64,000 nucleotides of DNA from Acanthosoma haemorrhoidale (Eukaryota; Arthropoda; Insecta; Hemiptera; Acanthosomatidae), in the NCBI GenBank assembly GCA_930367205.1, contig OV884014.1, positions 73,139,104 to 73,203,103 of the forward strand, in the 5' to 3' direction. Shown here one piece after another: positions 1 to 13,066 of the stretch. Position 1 is the stretch's first letter. Every line of letters starts with the position of its first letter. Made by a program: the position numbers and the translations under genes. The notes beneath the pieces were generated by a model that worked only from the letters and a program-made list of their open reading frames with translations, did not search any database and was not told where the DNA came from.

Positions 1-3000
1 GTTTTAGCTACTTTAGGAGGCATCAATTCTTTCAATGACTCGGGCGGGGATATTTTTTCTACAATCGTTGTTTCCTTAGAAATGAATTCTACCCTTTCTA
101 CTATTATTTCCTCTTTGCTCACGAGTAGTGGTGATTTCGGAAGTGAAGGTGTCGGTTCCTTGACCAATTCATACGGTTTCTCCTTCTCTGGTGAAACCTC
201 TTTCTCCGGGGATACCTCCTTTTCTTTCTCCACTTTGGGTGGAGTGGGTAGAGGTTTATCAGTGGTTACAGTGATCCGTTCTTCTAGTGTGATAACTTGA
301 GCTGTTGGCGAAGGGGATTTGGTTGGTGAGCTAACGGAATCTTCTGGCGTTTTAGCTACTTTATCAGGAACGGTTTCTTTCAACAGCTCTTCCGTACAAA
401 TTTTTTCTGCTGATGTTGTCACCTTTGTGATTTGAACTAGTTCAGCTGTTTCCTCAACTAGCCCCTCTTTGCTTACTAGTAGCGGTGATTTTGTAGGTGA
501 AGGAGACGGTTCCTCGACCAACTCTGTCGGTTTCTCCTTTTCGGGGGACACCTCTTTTTCAATATCATCAGTTGTTGGTAAAACTGATTTGACTGGTTCT
601 TCTGGTGTTTTCTCTACTTTGACTGGAATCTTCTCTTTCATTTCTTCCTCTGGTGACAATTTTTCTACAGTAGTAGTTACTTTTCTTAATACCGTAATTT
701 CTTCAACTAACCCCTCTTCGCTTACGAGTAGTGGAGATTTCGGTGGTGAAAGTGATCTCTCCTTTACAAGTTCTGTTGGTTTCTCCTTCTTCGGGGACAC
801 CTCTTTTTCTATCTCTTCCTTCACAGGGCTAACCATTTCTTTCTCGTCTTTTACTGGTATTTTCTCGATATCTTCAGTTGTCGGTGGAAGAGATTCTGTC
901 GGTGATATTACAGGTTCTCCAAGTTTTTCTTCTGGTGTTTTAGCTACTTTAGGAGGCATCAATTCTTTCAATGACTCGGGCGGGGATATTTTTTCTACAA
1001 TCGTAGTTTCCTTAGAAATGAATTCTACCGTTTCTTCGATTATTTCCTCTTTGCTCACGAGTAGTGGTGATTTCGGAGGTGAAGGTGTCGGTTCCTTGAC
1101 CAATTCATACGGTTTCTCCTTCTCTGGTAAAACCTCTTTCTCCGGGGATACCTCCTTTTCTTTCTCTACTTTGGGTGGAGTGGGTAGAGGTTTATCAGTG
1201 GTTACAGTGATCCGTTCTTCTAGTGTGATAACTTGAGCTGTTGGCGAAGGGGATTTGGTTGGTGAGCTAACGGAATCTTCTGGCGTTTTAGCTACTTTAT
1301 CAGGAACGGTTTCTTTCAACAGCTCTTCCGTACAAATTTTTTCTGCTGATGTTGTCACCTTTGTGATTTGAACTAGTTCAGCTGTTTCCTCAACTAGCCC
1401 CTCTTTGCTTACTAGTAGCGGTGATTTTGTAGGTGAAGGAGACGGTTCCTCGACCAACTCTGTCGGTTTCTCCTTTTCGGGGGACACCTCTTTTTCAATA
1501 TCATCAGTTGTTGGTAAAACTGATTTGACTGGTTCTTCTGGTGTTTTCTCTACTTTGACTGGAATCTTCTCTTTCATTTCTTCCTCTGGTGACAATTTTT
1601 CTACAGTAGTAGATACTTTTCTTAATACCGTAATTTCTTCAACTAACCCCTCTTCGCTTACGAGTAGTGGAGATTTCGGTGGTGAAAGTGATCTCTCCTT
1701 GACAAGTTCTGTTGGTTTCTCCTTCTTCGGGGACACCTCTTTTTCTATCTCTTCCTTCACAGGGCTAACCATTTCTTTCTCGTCTTTTACTGGTATTTTC
1801 TCGATATCTTCAGTTGTCGGTGGAAGAGATTCTGTCGGTGATATTACAGGTTCTCCAAGTTTTTCTTCTGGTGTTTTAGCTACTTTAGGAGGCATCAATT
1901 CTTTCAATGACTCGGGCGGGGATATTTTTTCTACAATCGTAGTTTCCTTAGAAATGAAATCTACCCTTTCTTCGATTATTTCCTCTTTGCTCACGAGTAG
2001 TGGTGATTTTGGAGGTGAAGGTGTCGGTCCCTTGACCAATTCATACGGTTTCTCCTTCTCTGGTGAAACCTCTTTCTCCGGGGATACCTCCTTTTCTTTC
2101 TCCACTTTGGGTGGAGTGGGTAGAGGTTTATCAGTGGTTACAGTGATCCGTTCTTCTAGTGTGATAACTTGAGCTGTTGGCGAAGGGGATTTGGTTGGTG
2201 AGCTAACGGAATCTTCTGGCGTTTTAGCTACTTTATCAGGAACGGTTTCTTTCAACAGCTCTTCCGTACAAATTTTTTCTGCTGATGTTGTCACCTTTGT
2301 GATTTGAACTAGTTCAGCTGTTTCCTCAACTAGCCCCTCTTTGCTTACTAGTAGCGGTGATTTTGTAGGTGAAGGAGACGGTTCCTCGACCAACTCTGTC
2401 GGTTTCTCCTTTTCGGGGGACACCTCTTTTTCAATATCATCAGTTGTTGGTAAAACTGATTTGACTGGTTCTTCTGGTGTTTTCTCTACTTTGACTGGAA
2501 TCGTCTCTTTCATTTCTTCCTCTGGTGACAATTTTTCTACAGTAGTAGTTACTTTTCTTAATACCGTAATTTCTTCAACTAACCCCTCTTCGCTTACGAG
2601 TAGTGGAGATTTCGGTGGTGAAAGTGATCTCTCCTTGACAAGTTCTGTTGGTTTCTCCTTCTCTGGTGAAACCTCTTTCTCCGGGGATACCTCCTTTTCT
2701 TTCTCCACTTTGGGTGGAGTGGGTAGAGGTTTATCAGTGGTTACAGTGATCCGTTCTTCTAGTGTGATAACTTGAGCTGTTGGCGAAGGGGATTTGGTTG
2801 GTGAGCTAACGGAATCTTCTGGCGTTTTAGCTACTTTATCAGGAACGGTTTCATTCAACAGCTCTTCCGTACAAATTTTTTCTGCTGATGTTGTCACCTT
2901 TGTGATTTGAACTAGTTCAGCTGTTTCCTCAACTAGCCCCTCTTTGCTTACTAGTAGCGGTGATTTTGTAGGTGAAGGAGACGGTTCCTCGACCAACTCT

Positions 3001-6000
3001 GTCGGTTTCTCCTTTTCGGGGGACACCTCTTTTTCAATATCATCAGTTGTTGGTAAAACTGATTTGACTGGTTCTTCTGGTGTTTTCTCTACTTTGACTG
3101 GAATCTTCTCTTTCATTTCTTCCTCTGGTGACAATTTTTCTACAGTAGTAGTTACTTTTCTTAATACCGTAATTTCTTCAACTAACCCCTCTTCGCTTAC
3201 GAGTAGTGGAGATTTCGGTGGTGAAAGTGATCTCTCCTTGACAAGTTCTGTTGGTTTCTCCTTCTTCGGGGACACCTCTTTTTCTATCTCTTCCTTCACA
3301 GGGCTAACGATTTCTTTCTCGTCTTTTACTGGTATTTTCTCGATATCTTCAGTTGTCGGTGGAAGAGATTCTGTCGGTGATATTACAGGTTCTCCAAGTT
3401 TTTCTTCTGGTGTTTTAGCTACTTTAGGAGGCATCAATTCTTTCAATGACTCGGGCGGGGATATTTTTTCTACAATCGTAGTTTCCTTAGAAATGAAATC
3501 TACCCTTTCTTCGATTATTTCCTCTTTGCTCACGAGTAGTGGTGATTTTGGAGGTGAAGGTGTCGGTCCCTTGACCAATTCATACGGTTTCTCCTTCTCT
3601 GGTGAAACCTCTTTCTCCGGGGATACCTCCTTTTCTTTCTCCACTTTGGGTGGAGTGGGTAGAGGTTTATCAGTGGTTACAGTGATCCGTTCTTCTAGTG
3701 TGATAACTTGAGCTGTTGGCGAAGGGGATTTTGTTGGTGAGCTAACGGAATCTTCTGGCGTTTTAGCTACTTTATCAGGAACGGTTTCTTTCAACAGCTC
3801 TTCCGTACAAATTTTTTCTGCTGATGTTGTCACCTTTGTGATTTGAACTAGTTCAGCTGTTTCCTCAACTAGCCCCTCTTTGCTTACTAGTAGCGGTGAT
3901 TTTGTAGGTGAAGGAGACGGTTCCTCGACCAACTCTGTCGGTTTCTCCTTTTCGGGGGACACCTCTTTTTCAATATCATCAGTTGTTGGTAAAACTGATT
4001 TGACTGGTTCTTCTGGTGTTTTCTCTACTTTGACTGGAATCTTCTCTTTCATTTCTTCCTCTGGTGACAATTTTTCTACAGTAGTAGTTACTTTTCTTAA
4101 TACCGTAATTTCTTCAACTAACCCCTCTTCGCTTACGAGTAGTGGAGATTTCGGTGGTGAAAGTGATCTCTCCTTGACAAGTTCTGTTGGTTTCTCCTTC
4201 TTCGGGGACACCTCTTTTTCTATCTCTTCCTTCACAGGGCTAACCATTTCTTTCTCGTCTTTTACTGGTATTTTCTCGATATCTTCAGTTGTCGGTGGAA
4301 GAGATTCTGTCGGTGATATTACAGGTTCTCCAAGTTTTTCTTCTGGTGTTTTAGCTACTTTAGGAGGCATCAATTCTTTCAATGACTCGGGCGGGGATAT
4401 TTTTTCTACAATCGTAGTTTCCTTAGAAATGAATTCTACCGTTTCTTCGATTATTTCCTCTTTGCTCACGAGTAGTGGTGATTTCGGAGGTGAAGGTGTC
4501 GGTTCCTTGACCAATTCATACGGTTTCTCCTTCTCTGGTAAAACCTCTTTCTCCGGGGATACCTCCTTTTCTTTCTCTACTTTGGGTGGAGTGGGTAGAG
4601 GTTTATCAGTGGTTACAGTGATCCGTTCTTCTAGTGTGATAACTTGAGCTGTTGGCGAAGGGGATTTGGTTGGTGAGCTAACGGAATCTTCTGGCGTTTT
4701 AGCTACTTTATCAGGAACGGTTTCTTTCAACAGCTCTTCCGTACAAATTTTTTCTGCTGATGTTGTCACCTTTGTGATTTGAACTAGTTCAGCTGTTTCC
4801 TCAACTAGCCCCTCTTTGCTTACTAGTAGCGGTGATTTTGTAGGTGAAGGAGACGGTTCCTCGACCAACTCTGTCGGTTTCTCCTTTTCGGGGGACACCT
4901 CTTTTTCAATATCATCAGTTGTTGGTAAAACTGATTTGACTGGTTCTTCTGGTGTTTTCTCTACTTTGACTGGAATCTTCTCTTTCATTTCTTCCTCTGG
5001 TGACAATTTTTCTACAGTAGTAGATACTTTTCTTAATACCGTAATTTCTTCAACTAACCCCTCTTCGCTTACGAGTAGTGGAGATTTCGGTGGTGAAAGT
5101 GATCTCTCCTTGACAAGTTCTGTTGGTTTCTCCTTCTTCGGGGACACCTCTTTTTCTATCTCTTCCTTCACAGGGCTAACCATTTCTTTCTCGTCTTTTA
5201 CTGGTATTTTCTCGATATCTTCAGTTGTCGGTGGAAGAGATTCTGTCGGTGATATTACAGGTTCTCCAAGTTTTTCTTCTGGTGTTTTAGCTACTTTAGG
5301 AGGCATCAATTCTTTCAATGACTCGGGCGGGGATATTTTTTCTACAATCGTAGTTTCCTTAGAAATGAAATCTACCCTTTCTTCGATTATTTCCTCTTTG
5401 CTCACGAGTAGTGGTGATTTTGGAGGTGAAGGTGTCGGTCCCTTGACCAATTCATACGGTTTCTCCTTCTCTGGTGAAACCTCTTTCTCCGGGGATACCT
5501 CCTTTTCTTTCTCTACTTTGGGTGGAGTGGGTAGAGGTTTATCAGTGGTTACAGTGATCCGTTCTTCTAGTGTGATAACTTGAGCTGTTGGCGAAGGGGA
5601 TTTGGTTGGTGAGCTAACGGAATCTTCTGGCGTTTTAGCTACTTTATCAGGAACGGTTTCTTTCAACAGCTCTTCCGTACAAATTTTTTCTGCTGATGTT
5701 GTCACCTTTGTGATTTGAACTAGTTCAGCTGTTTCCTCAACTAGCCCCTCTTTGCTTACTAGTAGCGGTGATTTTGTAGGTGAAGGAGACGGTTCCTCGA
5801 CCAACTCTGTCGGTTTCTCCTTTTCGGGGGACACCTCTTTTTCAATATCATCAGTTGTTGGTAAAACTGATTTGACTGGTTCTTCTGGTGTTTTCTCTAC
5901 TTTGACTGGAATCGTCTCTTTCATTTCTTCCTCTGGTGACAATTTTTCTACAGTAGTAGTTACTTTTCTTAATACCGTAATTTCTTCAACTAACCCCTCT

Positions 6001-9000
6001 TCGCTTACGAGTAGTGGAGATTTCGGTGGTGAAAGTGATCTCTCCTTGACAAGTTCTGTTGGTTTCTCCTTCTCTGGTGAAACCTCTTTCTCCGGGGATA
6101 CCTCCTTTTCTTTCTCCACTTTGGGTGGAGTGGGTAGAGGTTTATCAGTGGTTACAGTGATCCGTTCTTCTAGTGTGATAACTTGAGCTGTTGGCGAAGG
6201 GGATTTGGTTGGTGAGCTAACGGAATCTTCTGGCGTTTTAGCTACTTTATCGGGAACGGTTTCTTTCAACAGCTCTTCCGTACAAATTTTTTCTGCTGAT
6301 CTTGTCACCTTTGTGATTTGAACTAGTTCAGCTGTTTCCTCAACTAGCCCCTCTTTGCTTACTAGTAGCGGTGATTTTGTAGGTGAAGGAGACGGTTCCT
6401 CGACCAACTCTGTCGGTTTCTCCTTTTCGGGGGACACCTCTTTTTCAATATCATCAGTTGTTGGTAAAACTGATTTGACTGGTTCTTCTGGTGTTTTCTC
6501 TACTTTGACTGGAATCTTCTCTTTCATTTCTTCCTCTGGTGACAATTTTTCTACAGTAGTAGTTACTTTTCTTAATACCGTAATTTCTTCAACTAACCCC
6601 TCTTCGCTTACGAGTAGTGGAGATTTCGGTGGTGAAAGTGATCTCTCCTTGACAAGTTCTGTTGGTTTCTCCTTCTTCGGGGACACCTCTTTTTCTATCT
6701 CTTCCTTCACAGGGCTAACGATTTCTTTCTCGTCTTTTACTGGTATTTTCTCGATATCTTCAGTTGTCGGTGGAAGAGATTCTGTCGGTGATATTACAGG
6801 TTCTCCAAGTTTTTCTTCTGGTGTTTTAGCTACTTTAGGAGGCATCAATTCTTTCAATGACTCGGGCGGGGATATTTTTTCTACAATCGTAGTTTCCTTA
6901 GAAATGAAATCTACCCTTTCTTCGATTATTTCCTCTTTGCTCACGAGTAGTGGTGATTTTGGAGGTGAAGGTGTCGGTCCCTTGACCAATTCATACGGTT
7001 TCTCCTTCTCTGGTGAAACCTCTTTCTCCGGGGATACCTCCTTTTCTTTCTCTACTTTGGGTGGAGTGGGTAGAGGTTTATCAGTGGTTACAGTGATCCG
7101 TTCTTCTAGTGTGATAACTTGAGCTGTTGGCGAAGGGGATTTGGTTGGTGAGCTAACGGAATCTTCTGGCGTTTTAGCTACTTTATCAGGAACGGTTTCT
7201 TTCAACAGCTCTTCCGTACAAATTTTTTCTGCTGATGTTGTCACCTTTGTGATTTGAACTAGTTCAGCTGTTTCCTCAACTAGCCCCTCTTTGCTTACTA
7301 GTAGCGGTGATTTTGTAGGTGAAGGAGACGGTTCCTCGACCAACTCTGTCGGTTTCTCCTTTTCGGGGGACACCTCTTTTTCAATATCATCAGTTGTTGG
7401 TAAAACTGATTTGACTGGTTCTTCTGGTGTTTTCTCTACTTTGACTGGAATCTTCTCTTTCATTTCTTCCTCTGGTGACAATTTTTCTACAGTAGTAGAT
7501 ACTTTTCTTAATACCGTAATTTCTTCAACTAACCCCTCTTCGCTTACGAGTAGTGGAGATTTCGGTGGTGAAAGTGATCTCTCCTTGACAAGTTCTGTTA
7601 GTTTCTCCTTCTTCGGGGACACCTCTTTTTCTATCTCTTCCTTCACAGGGCTAACCATTTCTTTCTCGTCTTTTACTGGTATTTTCTCGATATCTTCAGT
7701 TGTCGGTGGAAGAGATTCTGTCGGTGATATTACAGGTTCTCCAAGTTTTTCTTCTGGTGTTTTAGCTACTTTAGGAGGCATCAATTCTTTCAATGACTCG
7801 GGCGGGGATATTTTTTCTACAATCGTAGTTTCCTTAGAAATGAAATCTACCCTTTCTTCGATTATTTCCTCTTTGCTCACGAGTAGTGGTGATTTTGGAG
7901 GTGAAGGTGTCGGTCCCTTGACCAATTCATACGGTTTCTCCTTCTCTGGTGAAACCTCTTTCTCCGGGGATACCTCCTTTTCTTTCTCCACTTTGGGTGG
8001 AGTGGGTAGAGGTTTATCAGTGGTTACAGTGATCCGTTCTTCTAGTGTGATAACTTGAGCTGTTGGCGAAGGGGATTTGGTTGGTGAGCTAACGGAATCT
8101 TCTGGCGTTTTAGCTACTTTATCAGGAACGGTTTCTTTCAACAGCTCTTCCGTACAAATTTTTTCTGCTGATGTTGTCACCTTTGTGATTTGAACTAGTT
8201 CAGCTGTTTCCTCAACTAGCCCCTCTTTGCTTACTAGTAGCGGTGATTTTGTAGGTGAAGGAGACGGTTCCTCGACCAACTCTGTCGGTTTCTCCTTTTC
8301 GGGGGACACCTCTTTTTCAATATCATCAGTTGTTGGTAAAACTGATTTGACTGGTTCTTCTGGTGTTTTCTCTACTTTGACTGGAATCTTCTCTTTCATT
8401 TCTTCCTCTGGTGACAATTTTTCTACAGTAGTAGTTACTTTTCTTAATACCGTAATTTCTTCAACTAACCCCTCTTCGCTTACGAGTAGTGGAGATTTCG
8501 GTGGTGAAAGTGATCTCTCCTTGACAAGTTCTGTTGGTTTCTCCTTCTTCGGGGACACCTCTTTTTCTATCTCTTCCTTCACAGGGCTAACGATTTCTTT
8601 CTCGTCTTTTACTGGTATTTTCTCGATATCTTCAGTTGTCGGTGGAAGAGATTCTGTCGGTGATATTACAGGTTCTCCAAGTTTTTCTTCTGGTGTTTTA
8701 GCTACTTTAGGAGGCATCAATTCTTTCAATGACTCGGGCGGGGATATTTTTTCTACAATCGTAGTTTCCTTAGAAATGAAATCTACCCTTTCTTCGATTA
8801 TTTCCTCTTTGCTCACGAGTAGTGGTGATTTTGGAGGTGAAGGTGTCGGTCCCTTGACCAATTCATACGGTTTCTCCTTCTCTGGTGAAACCTCTTTCTC
8901 CGGGGATACCTCCTTTTCTTTCTCCACTTTGGGTGGAGTGGGTAGAGGTTTATCAGTGGTTACAGTGATCCGTTCTTCTAGTGTGATAACTTGAGCTGTT

Positions 9001-12000
9001 GGCGAAGGGGATTTGGTTGGTGAGCTAACGGAATCTTCTGGCGTTTTAGCTACTTTATCAGGAACGGTTTCTTTCAACAGCTCTTCCGTACAAATTTTTT
9101 CTGCTGATGTTGTCACCTTTGTGATTTGAACTAGTTCAGCTGTTTCCTCAACTAGCCCCTCTTTGCTTACTAGTAGCGGTGATTTTGTAGGTGAAGGAGA
9201 CGGTTCCTCGACCAACTCTGTCGGTTTCTCCTTTTCGGGGGACACCTCTTTTTCAATATCATCAGTTGTTGGTAAAACTGATTTGACTGGTTCTTCTGGT
9301 GTTTTCTCTACTTTGACTGGAATCTTCTCTTTCATTTCTTCCTCTGGTGACAATTTTTCTACAGTAGTAGATACTTTTCTTAATACCGTAATTTCTTCAA
9401 CTAACCCCTCTTCGCTTACGAGTAGTGGAGATTTCGGTGGTGAAAGTGATCTCTCCTTGACAAGTTCTGTTAGTTTCTCCTTCTTCGGGGACACCTCTTT
9501 TTCTATCTCTTCCTTCACAGGGCTAACCATTTCTTTCTCGTCTTTTACTGGTATTTTCTCGATATCTTCAGTTGTCGGTGGAAGAGATTCTGTCGGTGAT
9601 ATTACAGGTTCTCCAAGTTTTTCTTCTGGTGTTTTAGCTACTTTAGGAGGCATCAATTCTTTCAATGACTCGGGCGGGGATATTTTTTCTACAATCGTAG
9701 TTTCCTTAGAAATGAATTCTACCCTTTCTTCGATTATTTCCTCTTTGCTCACGAGTAGTGGTGATTTCGGAGGTGAAGGTGTCGGTTCCTTGACCAATTC
9801 ATATGGTTTCTCCTTCTCTGGTGAAACCTCTTTCTCCGGGGATACCTCCTTTTCTTTCTCCACTTTGGGTGGAGTGGGTAGAGGTTTATCAGTGGTTACA
9901 GTGATCCGTTCTTCTAGTGTGATAACTTGAGCTGTTGGCGAAGGGGATTTGGTTGGTGAGCTAACGGAATCTTCTGGCGTTTTAGCTACTTTATCAGGAA
10001 CGGTTTCTTTCAACAGCTCTTCCGTACAAATTTTTTCTGCTGATGTTGTCACCTTTGTGATTTGAACTAGTTCAGCTGTTTCCTCAACTAGCCCCTCTTT
10101 GCTTACTAGTAGCGGTGATTTTGTAGGTGAAGGAGACGGTTCCTCGACCAACTCTGTCGGTTTCTCCTTTTCGGGGGACACCTCTTTTTCAATATCATCA
10201 GTTGTTGGTAAAACTGATTTGACTGGTTCTTCTGGTGTTTTCTCTACTTTGACTGGAATCGTCTCTTTCATTTCTTCCTCTGGTGACAATTTTTCTACAG
10301 TAGTAGTTACTTTTCTTAATACCGTAATTTCTTCAACTAACCCCTCTTCGCTTACGAGTAGTGGAGATTTCGGTGGTGAAAGTGATCTCTCCTTGACAAG
10401 TTCTGTTGGTTTCTCCTTCTTCGGGGACACCTCTTTTTCTATCTCTTCCTTCACATAACTTATTTTCTCGATATCTTTTTCAGTCAATGTTTTTTCAAAT
10501 TGTACCTCTTTCTTTACTTGTTTTGTCACTTTTGGAGTGGATAGAGATGTTTTATACATTTCATAATATGATTTCGCATTTTCTTCTTCTATGCTAGATT
10601 TTAATTTTAATTCTAATGGTTTAATTGTGGTTTGCATAGGATCTGCAGTTTCTGAATATTTTATGGACTTTTGTTTCACTTGTGTGTCAAATAGTTGTTT
10701 GTCTAAGGTTTGACATGTTTTTATGTCGGTTTGATATATTTCTAACCGATCTTTTAATGGTATTTTGTGTATGTCTTCAGGTATAATATTTTGTTTTTGT
10801 GGTGGTGTATCAGAATGTTCTTTTGTGTTAAATAATTGTATTTTTTCTTTTACGGTTTCTATTTTGTCGCTTAGTTCTGTTTTTTTTATGAAATGTTCTG
10901 TCCAGATTTTATGAGTCATGTCATCTTTTTTCATTTCCTTTTGTAATTCCATTTCTCTGAAATGGTAATCTTTAGGGTGCTCTTCTTTTTCCTCAATCAC
11001 GCTGTGTACAACTGAGAATTGGTGCTCACCAGAAAGAATGTCTTTACCTTCAGGAGTTGGAGTTAAATCTGGTTTTAATTTTTTTACCTCTTGTTTTATT
11101 TGTCTAGTAAATTCTTGCACCTCAGACATTAACGCACTCACATCAGTATCACTTAACTCAGAATAATCTTTATGCTGCTTGACTTTTCTATGTTGTATAA
11201 AAAATTCATCATCTTGTATTTGGTCCCTAACAATAATTTTTTTCTTACATATTTCTTTAATCGGTGAACTATCTAGTTCTGATTTATGACAAACTTGATT
11301 TATCACTACACTGTCAGATCTATCTTTAATTGTTTCGATGCTGAGTTTCATTTCTTCATCCATAAATCCTTTTAGATCTTTACTTAAGTAGGGTGCCGTT
11401 TTTTGATACGTTTTTATCATGTCATCAATTTTTACAATTTCTTTCCTGGTTATTGTATCTTCGATTGGAATTGACACTTCTTTTCCTTTAATAAGTTGCT
11501 CCTTTTGAGATAGGGTTTTGATATGATCTACATCATCAGTCTTAATCAAATCAAAATCACTTAAGTCCGGTTGTGATTCTAATGAGTGTGCAATTGAATC
11601 TTCGTCTACTTTCTTTACAGTCATGGAAGACAATATACCTGCTTGTAGTTCTAATAGTTCAGTCAGTTTCTCTTGTATAGTAATATGGGTTGCTTCAGTT
11701 TCTAAAATAGTATCTTTATCTAGAAATAGGACGGATTCATCTTCGATTGGTGGAGTAAATACTTTCTGGAGTTCCTTAATTTTTGATGCTACAACATGCT
11801 TTGTGTGTGTAGGTGTCACATGAGGACTTTCTTTTGAACTCTCTTCCTTTTTTTGTTTTACATCCTCAATTTTTTGAGTATGTTTTTCTAATAATTTAAC
11901 AATAGCTTTCACTTCTCCTTTTTTTGAGGCAATTTCTTCAAAAATATCTTTTTTGATTTCAGGGACGGATTTAGACTGAAAGACTGAAAGTTCTTCAGGT

Positions 12001-13066
12001 CGAATAGGACTTACACTTGCATCACAGGTATCAAGAGAGTCAGTGGATACGGACATTTCTTTTACAGGAACTTGAAGTGGAGAGAGAGCTACAGTTTCCG
12101 TAAGTAGTTCCATAGGACTGCTGGCTTTATCAGCATACTTTTTAATTTCTTCTTCTATAAATTGTATATCTGTTGGATGTATTCCAACATCATCAGCCTG
12201 TATTGGACTAAGACCAGCATCAGTTAATTCAGCTTCTTCACTGTTCACTAGAGTATCAGAAGCTACCTTCACTCCACTGCTTGCTGCATGTTGTGCTATA
12301 CTTGTTTCTGAAACAGTTCCACGAGTCAAACTTATGCCCGTGTCTGTTATATGATGGGAAATACTTTCTTCACTAATGGGACTTTCCTCAAAACCAGGAG
12401 ATGTTTGTGAATCATATCTATATACACTTTTCTTTCCACTGAAAAAAACACTATCTTCCTTTTTTTTTTCTTTAGGAATTATATACTCTTCAAAATCTGT
12501 TGTCTCATCTTTTACAGTTTCGAAAGTAGTATCAAAATCAACTGTATGAGACGTTTTTTTGCCAGAAATAGTTGTTAAACTAATGTGAGATTGTGACCTG
12601 ATCGAAATTTCCATATCTGTAGCAGCATATAATGTTAGTTTACTTTCAGAAGAAGCACTAGCTTCTTTGGTGTGGACTTCCTTTCTACCAATAATTAATT
12701 CTATAGCAGGAACTTGTCCTTCTTTTTGCTGAAAGCTTCCATTTGGAGGTGGGCTTGTACCTTTGTCTTCATTATGTTTCTTTTTATCACTTCCTTCACC
12801 CCAATTCACCCTCTTCTCACCTTCACCCACTCCTCCTACTAATCTTTTTATGTTTTTAGTCTTTTCAATGTCACCAAATTTTGGGTGTTCTCTAAATTTT
12901 GAGTCTTTGACTCCTTTCTCTTGTTCTGGGGAGAATGGAAGTGGAAAAGCCAATGGTCGAGTGGGTGGTTCTTCGATTGGGGTAGGTGTTCCCAGAAGGA
13001 ACTGTTCTTGAAATCCATCCGTGTCAAGCGAGTCATCATCATCTTGAGGAGATGCTGACCTCGCAA
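1..13066 (-). CDS. Ank2: exon T: giant ankyrin exon, continues past the window edge
   Basis: The acceptor is gttggagcag, and the first two bases complete exon S's split codon to give [19 protein letters not shown] read the frame down to the window edge without finding a stop: about 4,354 codons. Part 1 (about 10460-13066) is non-repetitive, acidic and Ser/Thr-rich. Part 2 (1 to about 10460) is the tandem array described separately. Giant exons of this kind occur in Drosophila Ank2-L/XL and in vertebrate 440/480-kDa ankyrins, where they give axon-specific isoforms with long disordered regions. The role here is inferred from that. Amino acids are dominated by E, K, P, S, T and V. No trans-membrane segment or enzymatic domain is seen. 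The exon end and stop codon lie left of position 1. Confidence 0.92.

Larger units (their letters stand above)
1..10460 (-). repeat. in-frame coding tandem array, 936-bp (312-aa) unit
   Basis: The same anchor recurs at 469, 1405, 2341, 2944, 3880, 4816, 5752, 6355, 7291, 8227, 9163 and 10099. This gives nine 936-bp and two 603-bp intervals, and the array continues past the left edge. Copies differ by only a few bases. In the coding (minus) sense each full unit has three modules. Each module starts with an EVSP-type motif, then KEKPxELVxE and SPLLVS, at spacings of about 83, 117 and 112 residues. The right end decays near 10455 into unique sequence. Confidence 0.97.

Noticed and set aside
82..10458. 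Series of plus-strand ORFs (mostly 255 aa, Ser/Gly-rich) repeating through 1-10458
   Set aside because: They are the antisense of the Glu/Lys/Pro-rich ankyrin repeat, which is open without interruption on the minus strand; each plus-strand ORF is cut by a stop in every unit. The Ser-rich composition is what antisense of such codons gives.
1..10460. CRISPR-like array or satellite DNA as an explanation for the periodic repeats
   Set aside because: The units are 603-936 bp, contiguous, without spacers, and open in the host gene's frame; this is a coding repeat in a eukaryotic gene.
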